Positions 57,505 through 64,000 of a DNA stretch of 64,000 nucleotides are shown piece by piece. Within the stretch, counting starts at the first letter, position 1. The number at the start of each line of letters is the position of its first letter. A program made the translations under genes and the position numbers. The notes beneath the pieces were generated by a model. That model saw nothing but the letters and a program-made list of their open reading frames with translations. It was not told the origin of the DNA and made no database searches. The stretch is from Rhytidiadelphus loreus (taxonomy: Eukaryota > Streptophyta > Bryopsida > Hypnales > Hylocomiaceae), in the NCBI GenBank assembly GCA_947034895.1, contig OX344761.1, positions 71,609,839 through 71,673,838 of the forward strand, written 5' to 3'.

Positions 57505-60500
57505 ATGGAGCTGCCAGGTCGAATACTGATGGTAGTAGTCTGTTTCGGCGTTTTTGGTGAGCATATTGTCGCCCAAGAGTCGGGGGAAACTGCAGCGCAG
57601 CGTGCGGAGCAGCTTCTGAATCAAACAGAACTCAATGTTCGGCGTTTGGTGACGCAAGTCGAATTGAATGCTAGGAATTCTTGTGGTATGGATCCCTAAC
57701 CCACGCTAGAAAATCTGTAGACCCAGTGGAGAGATTCTGGAGTTTTGAGCTGCTGACACTGGGTCAGTACAAATGTATGTAGGGGTCAATCGAAAAGTAT
57801 TCCAAAATTAGTGACCGTAATTGAATTTGTCGTTGCTGGAAAGCTTCTTTGGAGATCGTCATTGATTGTTTTGATTTGTTTTGAAATACGGTTGAAAACA
57901 CTGTAAGCTGAAGCAGAACTCTGTTGCACAACGTGATTTTGAGGGAGCTCATTGACCTTTGGTTTTAAGAATACGCCAAGGTCTTCTAGATTTCAGATAG
58001 AACTTTTGTTGCCTTTGATACCCTACAGAAGGCCAGGTCTGCAACTCGGGTCCTCTATAGTTCCTGACCTAAAGCAAGTGAGTTGTCCAGAAACTAGGGT
58101 TTAGTTGGGGCAAATACTGTAGTTGGTTTGAAGTTATGGCGATGAATTGTTCCACTGATGGGAAGTGCAGCTTTGTTGAGTAACTGTAATGCGACCTCAT
58201 CCTGTAGCCGCCTTTCATGCCCCCAGTTCGCTACCAAAGAACAATTTTCCGGCTATGGGTGCCAGGAGGTTCTGCAGAACTCCAATTGTAAGAACAACTG
58301 CTTGCGGAGAGCCTTTGACTTCTCCCGAAGTTTTTTACGGTTAGTTTATAACCTCACCAGTACTTATCAAGTCTGTTTCTGTCAATGGAGGCTGTTAAAC
58401 CCAATTTGTAGGTTTGTTACCGCATTGGGCACAATGTGTGATTCTCCTTGCCTCACAGTAACAAGATATCACTAATTTATAGTTCTATAGTGTGATTCTG
58501 AAATCGCCCTCTTCTGCGGGAAGTTCTAACACTCCTAATGTGGTCATTACAGAATGCGAGCTGAAATAGTTGAGTGAGGAGAATCTCAATCTCAGTACAT
58601 TTACTTTTATTCTTTTTTGTTTTTGAATCGCAATCATGATGCAGTGTTGCTGGACTGGACCGCTACAATATCAGTGATGGACAGTTAGAAGGAATTTGTG
58701 TTCAGAGTAATTTGGACCCCTTCTTCAGCACTCTCACCAGCAACAATGACCTCTTTCGGGTGTTCTTCGGATCCGCGGATGGCACCACCCGGATTTTTCC
58801 AGGAGCGGTAATGTTTGTAGTAAACCCATGCTGAAATTGTTCCCTAGGTGGCGTCATTTTTGAGTGGCACAATAGGACACGCTGTAAGACAAAGGATACT
58901 TTTTCACTGTAAGCATTTTAGCATATGCAGGGTTCAGAGTTTTTGCGGAGATTGTGTTGGTGTGGAGAGATCACTTTGGAGACGAGCCAAGTCATGCTTA
59001 CGCCACTTGCTAATAAGCCAACCAAAGTGTAGGACTAGAGGATTTGCTGTTCCTAATGATTCTAGTATCCTCTATAAAGTTCTAGAAGTTCTGAAATGGG
59101 AAATGGGACAATGTCATGTGCAGGGTGAAGCCGATTGTGGCGGCTTTGATCCTCGAACTTGGCCATGGTAAGTCCCCCGGGAAGACACCACAACTCCTGA
59201 ATCAACAAGCCCCCAATTAAATTCACACATTCCATGTGATAATGCCACTAAGCACACTCTGTTAAGGTAGAAATACTCTTTGTGTTGCTTTAAGCCTTTT
59301 AACCAATATGGAGAAATGTGCTGCCTTTGGGAGATCTATCACTCTAGAGAGTTTTGGAGAGATTGTTTTGGGTGCAAGAGCTGAAATTACTTGAGATTGT
59401 TTTTTATTATCACTATGTATGAATTTCTTATGCAACTTCAAAGTGAAGGGTCTTAGATCATTCATTATAAGCTTGATAGTAGAATACCTATTTCCATCCA
59501 AAGATTAGTGGCCATAGATATTTTGCTTAGTCTTACTTAAGGCTGATTAGACTTGTGTTGGTTATCACACAACCTCTCCTCCAAACTAGATCAATGAAGA
59601 CCTTCAAATCTTAGAGATCAATTGCTCTCTCAAAGAGTGTAGAAAAGATGGAGGTATTATACAGTGGTCAGCAAAAGTGTTCGGACAGTACTGAAGATCC
59701 TTAATTAGTAGTGGTAGCTGTTGATTTTTGCAAATGGCGGCTGATTTTTTAAGTTAATTATGATATTAGAGACAGGTGGAAGTCCAGAGAGTGCATGGGT
59801 GTTAAAATTGAGTTACTTGCAAGTGAAGCAAAGGGAAATGTGTCATCCAAGGGTGTCCGATTCAATATGCAGAGAAGTTGTGCATTCAAAAAATCTTGCT
59901 AATGAACATGTATATACAAAGACTTCTTGCATTTTCGAATTCAAAGTGTTTGCTACAGATTACAGTCGATTAGCTATGGCTCCTAGAAGGTCTCTTGATG
60001 AACGCCAGTTAGTTCTTGGGATGCATGAGAGAGGGTATTCTTACTCTGAGATTTCAGTAGTTTTAGGAATTTCTTGAAGCACCTGCCATGATATAGTTCC
60101 AAGGTTTACTATGAGAGGTGATCTGAGAGATGTGCATTCACCAGGAAGACCTCGAATTCTTGATGAACGTGCTGATCGTGAGGTTGTAAGGTTGTTACAA
60201 CGTTCATCTAATGGTATAGCTGCAGCAGTGGGGAGAGAGTTGCGATCTCAAGGATTGGATTTGAGTGATGACACAGTTCGAAGGAGTCTTCAAAGGCAAG
60301 GATTGAAAGCCCGTGTGAAGACTAAGAAGCCATTACTGACGAAAAAGCACAAGGCACGTCGATATGCATGGGCAAAGAAGTGCAGGCATGCGACTTGGAT
60401 GGATTGGAGTTATGTGATTTTTTCAGATGAGTCGAAATTCAATTTGTTTGGCTCAGATGGGCGGCAATATTGTTGGAGGAGGAGTGGAGAGCGTTTGCAG

Positions 60501-63500
60501 GACAAACATGTGCTACCTACTGTCAAATTCGGGGGAGGAAGTATTATGGTTTGGGGATGCATGAGCTGGGAGGGAGTTGGCAACCTTCGTCTCATAGAAG
60601 GGACTATGGATAGATTTTTGTATCGTGAAATTTTGGAGATGGAGCTTATGAATACAATACACATGCATGATTTAGGAGAGGAGAATGTTATTTTCCAACA
60701 TGACAATGACCCCAAACATACTTCTAAGTATGTTACAGAGTGGTTGTTGGCATAGAAATTTCAGCTCATTTGGCATCCGGCTCAATCGCCTGACTTGAAT
60801 CCTATAGAAAACCTTTGGAATGAAGTAGATCGTCGTATGAGAATGTCTGAGAGGAAACCTACTAACAAAAAGGATTTGTGGGAGAAACTACAGGAAATTT
60901 GGTATAGCATTGAGGTTGATATTGTAAGGAAGTTGATCATGTCTATGCCTGAAAGAGCTGTTGACGTTTATCAGGCAAAGGGTGGCTATACACGATGGTA
61001 GTCATTTTGAGTGGTTTAGGGTAGTGCCTCCAAGCTCTTGAACTGATTTTGTAGCTCATGGTTCAATTTTCATAGTAAATAAACAAAAAACTTCATTTTT
61101 GCATAATGAATCGTACACCCATTTCATGTGTTTCTTTTTTGATTAATTTTCTGAGTGACTTTTTTTATTATGAATGTTGTGCTACATGTTCATAGCGTCT
61201 ATGTGATCTTGTGTTAAAGTTCTTGCAATTTTATAATAACCTCTTAAGGATTGCTAGTTCATTTTGTAGAAAAAAGTATCATGTCCGAACACTTTCGCTG
61301 ACCACTGTAGTAAACCACTCCTCGATTGTTCAACCTTGTTGTGCAATAACAATGAAAGGGAAAGGAGGGTTGTAAATTGTTGTTTTTGGCACATATGGCA
61401 TTTTGGTCGGAGCGAGAAGTAATATAGTGACTAAGCCTTGGCATATACTCCAAGTTTGACACCCTTACCATTGGCAAACGTTTTTGTGTCTCGATAAAAC
61501 TAGATGATTGTGCGTAGTTATGAAAGTGAAAGGAGGAGAGGGTTATAAATAGATGAGTTGTCGATAGTATGAATCGATTCATAAAGGTGACAAGATTATG
61601 TCCCTCATGATTTTGTCATCCTCTACCTTGGTCCAATTATTTTAATTTGCATCAATTGGAAATGATCATTTTTGTTGGTGGTGATCTTGGTACAACTACT
61701 CATCCTTTTTCCAGGTATCTGACATCAACAAAAGTGAAGAAGGTTGTTATGGTACTTATAGACTGAGGGTCCACAATGACCAAGATATATCCATCTATAA
61801 GGAATGACAACCGCTTGGCAGGAGCGTTTGAAATTACAAAGACTTTTTTAAATACTACTACTGAGGATGATTATGTTAACATCTTCTTATTCGATCATCT
61901 AACAGTGGAAGTACTATCTAACAGAGCAGTAAGTACTACTAACCACTTGCCCTAGACTTTCTTATTTGTGTTTTGTTGGCTTTGGAACAAAGTGAAGGAG
62001 GTATATATTTTATCTGCACAAGTCACATCTACAATAAAGAATGTCATATTTGTAATTTTGGTCAAATTTCAATGTAATAGCACATTTGGAGAAAAACGTG
62101 GGCTCCTACTATTGATTATATGGAATTAGTCACAAAGCCTCTTGTTACTTTTATAGTTGTAGCAATGGGATAGGACTTTTCCTCGTAACATAGCCAATTG
62201 TTGAGTATTGTATTTGATTTTGACTCATGTGTAGTACTCTTGACAATGCACGTGTAGGTCAGAGCGACCAACCAAACTACCCACCCTGAGTTTGGGAATT
62301 TCATAGTTGATCTTGATGCATTTAAACCAAACCTAGGCACCACTGTGGATATTGCATCGAATGCAACCAATGCCATCAATTTTGCGATTGCAAATGTAGG
62401 AATTGACAAAGACATTACAAACGATTACCTCAAGGTCTGCAATTCTCTTCACCCATCCTCAATATTTGAATGATTCTTAGTTGTTTAGTTCTCGATTATA
62501 TGTGCTACATAACTAGTTTGGGCTGAGGACTCCAAGTTAGATTAATTATCAGATATAATCTTCTTGTGTCACTTTCATTGTCTCATGGTGCAATGGTGGT
62601 GGAAAGAGGGAAGGTGGTTTAGAGTTATAAACACATTTTTCCCACTCTTTGAGAGAGCTGTAGATTTCAAAGATTTGACTGCCTTGGTCTTATCTAGTTT
62701 ACAGGAAAACTCTATAAACTCAAACCTAACGGTCCTTGTTTGGTTATCTAGTGCATAACTCTCTCCTCCAAAGTAGATCAGGACTATCATGTATCGAGAA
62801 GATCCAAGCACTCTTAGCGAGTGCGTGGAGGAATGGGCGTATGACTCTAGACCTTCCTCTTTTCCCAACTGCAATGCACCGTGTGGCGATAATTGCAACA
62901 GGAGAGGGTTTGTGTATTCCGAGTTTGGGTTTTTAACGTTCTAATTTCTGACAAGTGATACTAGTCATCACCGATGGCAAATTTGTGGATGCTACGAGTG
63001 ACTCTCCATTACCATGGGACTTGATCCAACAGAACAACATGAATCTGTTTGTATATATGTACCCGCCCTCGAATAATGCCGTCATTCCAAGTAACTTCAG
63101 CCAGCGATTTTGTGATGCTCGAGGATATATTGAGACCCTGAAAGAAACCGCTTCTCAAAATCCGTTGCTGTCCTTGCAAGCATTCTATTCATTCCTGGCA
63201 AACATTCATTCTAGTTTCATGGGTGATGAAATTGACTACAGCACTCAGTTTCTGGATCATCTCAAGGTGGATGACCAGACGTTCACTCTGAGCAAGGCTG
63301 GTATGTGATCCAGAGTTTGCAGCATCGTTTTCTAAGACTCGCTATTCACCTTCATGTTTGTTTCATTAATTTCAAGGGTTAACCCTTGACGGACCAAAGT
63401 ATATTTGTTTTGAAAATGACCAATTCGATTGATCATAAGTTGTGGAGAACTTAATTGAGATAGAAACAAATTTTTGATACCTGGAATTAGAGAAGAACAT

Positions 63501-64000
63501 TGTATGTGTTGATAGAGAAGAAAATTTGCACAAATTTGAAGGACTTCCTCATGTATTGCGCTCAAATCCATGAGCTGACTTGGCAATTTAGTAAGGTGTT
63601 TCTTACTTGCAATAGCCAGTTTTTGACAGCTTTCAGCGACAACGGGGAGCTTCTGGGGGTTGTGGGTATAAACCTATTCAAGTCTAAGCTTCGTCAGGTT
63701 CACAATATTGATGGGGATGCAATTGAAGGTGCCGTGAAATTAAGATCAAATCCTGAGATTAATTTCAATGCGTCCAAAGACCTCAACACTCCTACCTGCG
63801 TCAACCAGGTGCTTTATCATGCCTCCTCGGTTTGTTCATCTCATTTCATGTATAATTCTACATTGAAATTTTACGTAACATAAATCTATATCTGTCCTAG
63901 TTTCTGGAGCTTTGTGGAGATGAATAGGGCAGTGGTTTTGACGCTCAGAATCGCGCCAATTCACGAATGTGACTGCCAAGCCAACATAGAACAACCATCT
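57505..64000 (+). CDS. VWA/Cache protein resembling calcium-channel alpha-2/delta (partial, runs off the edge)
   Basis: Exons that join in frame are 57505-57685, 58171-58339, 58645-58807, 59124-59167, 61715-61928, 62258-62434, 62957-63304 and 63616-63808. An unresolved exon lies in between (62435-62956, perhaps NCNAPCGDNCNR). The first exon gives a signal peptide (MELPGRILMVVVCFGVF). The second is Cys-rich and extracellular-looking. Exon 4 ends FDPRTWPW, and exon 5 continues YLTSTKVKKVVMVLID, the lead-in to a VWA domain as in alpha-2/delta proteins. Exons 6-7 contain the rest (YVNIFLFD, VILVITDG). Exon 8 has a Cache-like FSDNGELLGVVGINLF. An in-frame TGA (61764-61766) sits in the metal-binding (MIDAS-like) loop, leaving D-stop-GSTMT. 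A complete Tc1 element occupies the fourth intron. It is either a pseudogene or a carrier of a recent nonsense change. The function in plants is unknown to me. Confidence 0.7.
59662..61307 (+). mobile_element. complete Tc1-type (DD34E) transposon
   Basis: Terminal inverted repeats of 26 bp begin CAGTGGTCAGC(A/G)AAAGTG and differ at one position. They are flanked by TA on both sides (59660-59661 and 61308-61309), the Tc1/mariner target duplication. The 1646-bp element contains one transposase gene. It lies in the same orientation as the host VWA gene, within a 2.5-kb intron (59168-61714). Confidence 0.95.
59976..61001 (+). pseudogene. Tc1 transposase with two in-frame stops
   Basis: A single reading frame of 341 codons has the usual Tc1 length and no frameshift. 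It has paired helix-turn-helix segments at the N-terminus, a GRPR-like SPGRPRILDE linker, the first catalytic Asp in FSDESKFNLFG and the second in FQHDNDPKHTSK. The Glu is in SPDLNPIENLW; 34 residues lie between the second Asp and the Glu (DD34E). It ends GGYTRW. Stops are TGA at 60075 and TAG at 60753. Both are one C-to-T change from sense codons (CGA, CAG). It would cut and paste the element if the stops were absent; as written it is inactive. Confidence 0.9.

Noticed and set aside
59760..59975. Extra N-terminal coding sequence before the Tc1 transposase
   Set aside because: It is open by chance between the terminal repeat and the ATG at 59976. Transposase homology starts at MAPRRSLDERQ.
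1..64000. CRISPR array, bacterial operon or prophage
   Set aside because: No regular direct-repeat/spacer pattern was seen. Spliced genes and plant-type transposons point to a eukaryotic nuclear genome.

Overview
The window looks like nuclear DNA of a land plant, probably a seed-free lineage such as a moss, fern or lycophyte. That placement is inference. Supporting it are spliced genes with GT-AG introns, a plant-type F-box/kelch protein, CACTA and Harbinger transposons, and an alpha-2/delta-like VWA gene of a kind I do not associate with seed plants. Most of the window is very AT-rich and intergenic. The two clear gene islands (about 5.3-12.1 kb and 57-64 kb) are distinctly richer in GC.

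Genes. A single-exon choline-transporter-like (SLC44/CTL) membrane protein lies at 6177-7850 (+). It converges with a single-exon F-box/kelch protein at 8805-10046 (-). A multi-exon gene with a signal peptide, Cys-rich N-terminus, VWA domain and Cache-like domain starts at 57505 and runs off the right edge. It resembles calcium-channel alpha-2/delta proteins and carries one in-frame stop in the VWA core. A spliced gene at about 41.3-44.0 kb encodes a C2H2-like zinc-finger region followed by an HxD...H fold resembling 2-oxoglutarate/Fe(II) dioxygenases, possibly of the TET/JBP type. A small spliced candidate gene may lie at 46.3-48.0 kb.

Mobile DNA dominates the rest. (1) CACTA-type elements have CACTA(G/C)(A/T)AGAAAA or CACTATAAC ends. 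Seven of the eight have matching 3-bp target duplications; the exception is 19113-19538. They include a 3.7-kb composite (49127-52854), a 1.6-kb element with two others nested in it (18282-19853), and compact foldback MITEs at 22996, 31139, 32052, 36021 and 39217. (2) A PIF/Harbinger element (about 30.85-35.2 kb) has a decayed DDE transposase facing a decayed Myb/SANT-like ORF; two CACTA MITEs are nested in it. A Harbinger-type MITE with TTA duplications lies at 55120. (3) Two families of short elements are flanked by TTAA, with ends CCCCTAAAGG and CCCTTGA. They are piggyBac-like in structure and are sometimes chained, sharing TTAA sites. (4) A decayed pogo/Tigger transposase gene lies at about 24.9-26.1 kb. 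(5) A nearly intact DD34E Tc1 element (59662-61307) sits in an intron of the VWA gene.

Other structure includes a G-rich minisatellite inside the CACTA composite, several tRNA-like (SINE-like) segments, short tandem duplications, and a 1.7-kb tract with more than 20 copies of a degenerate palindromic motif (TCCAANTTGGA-like). No rRNA, intact tRNA, CRISPR, organellar or viral gene was recognised.
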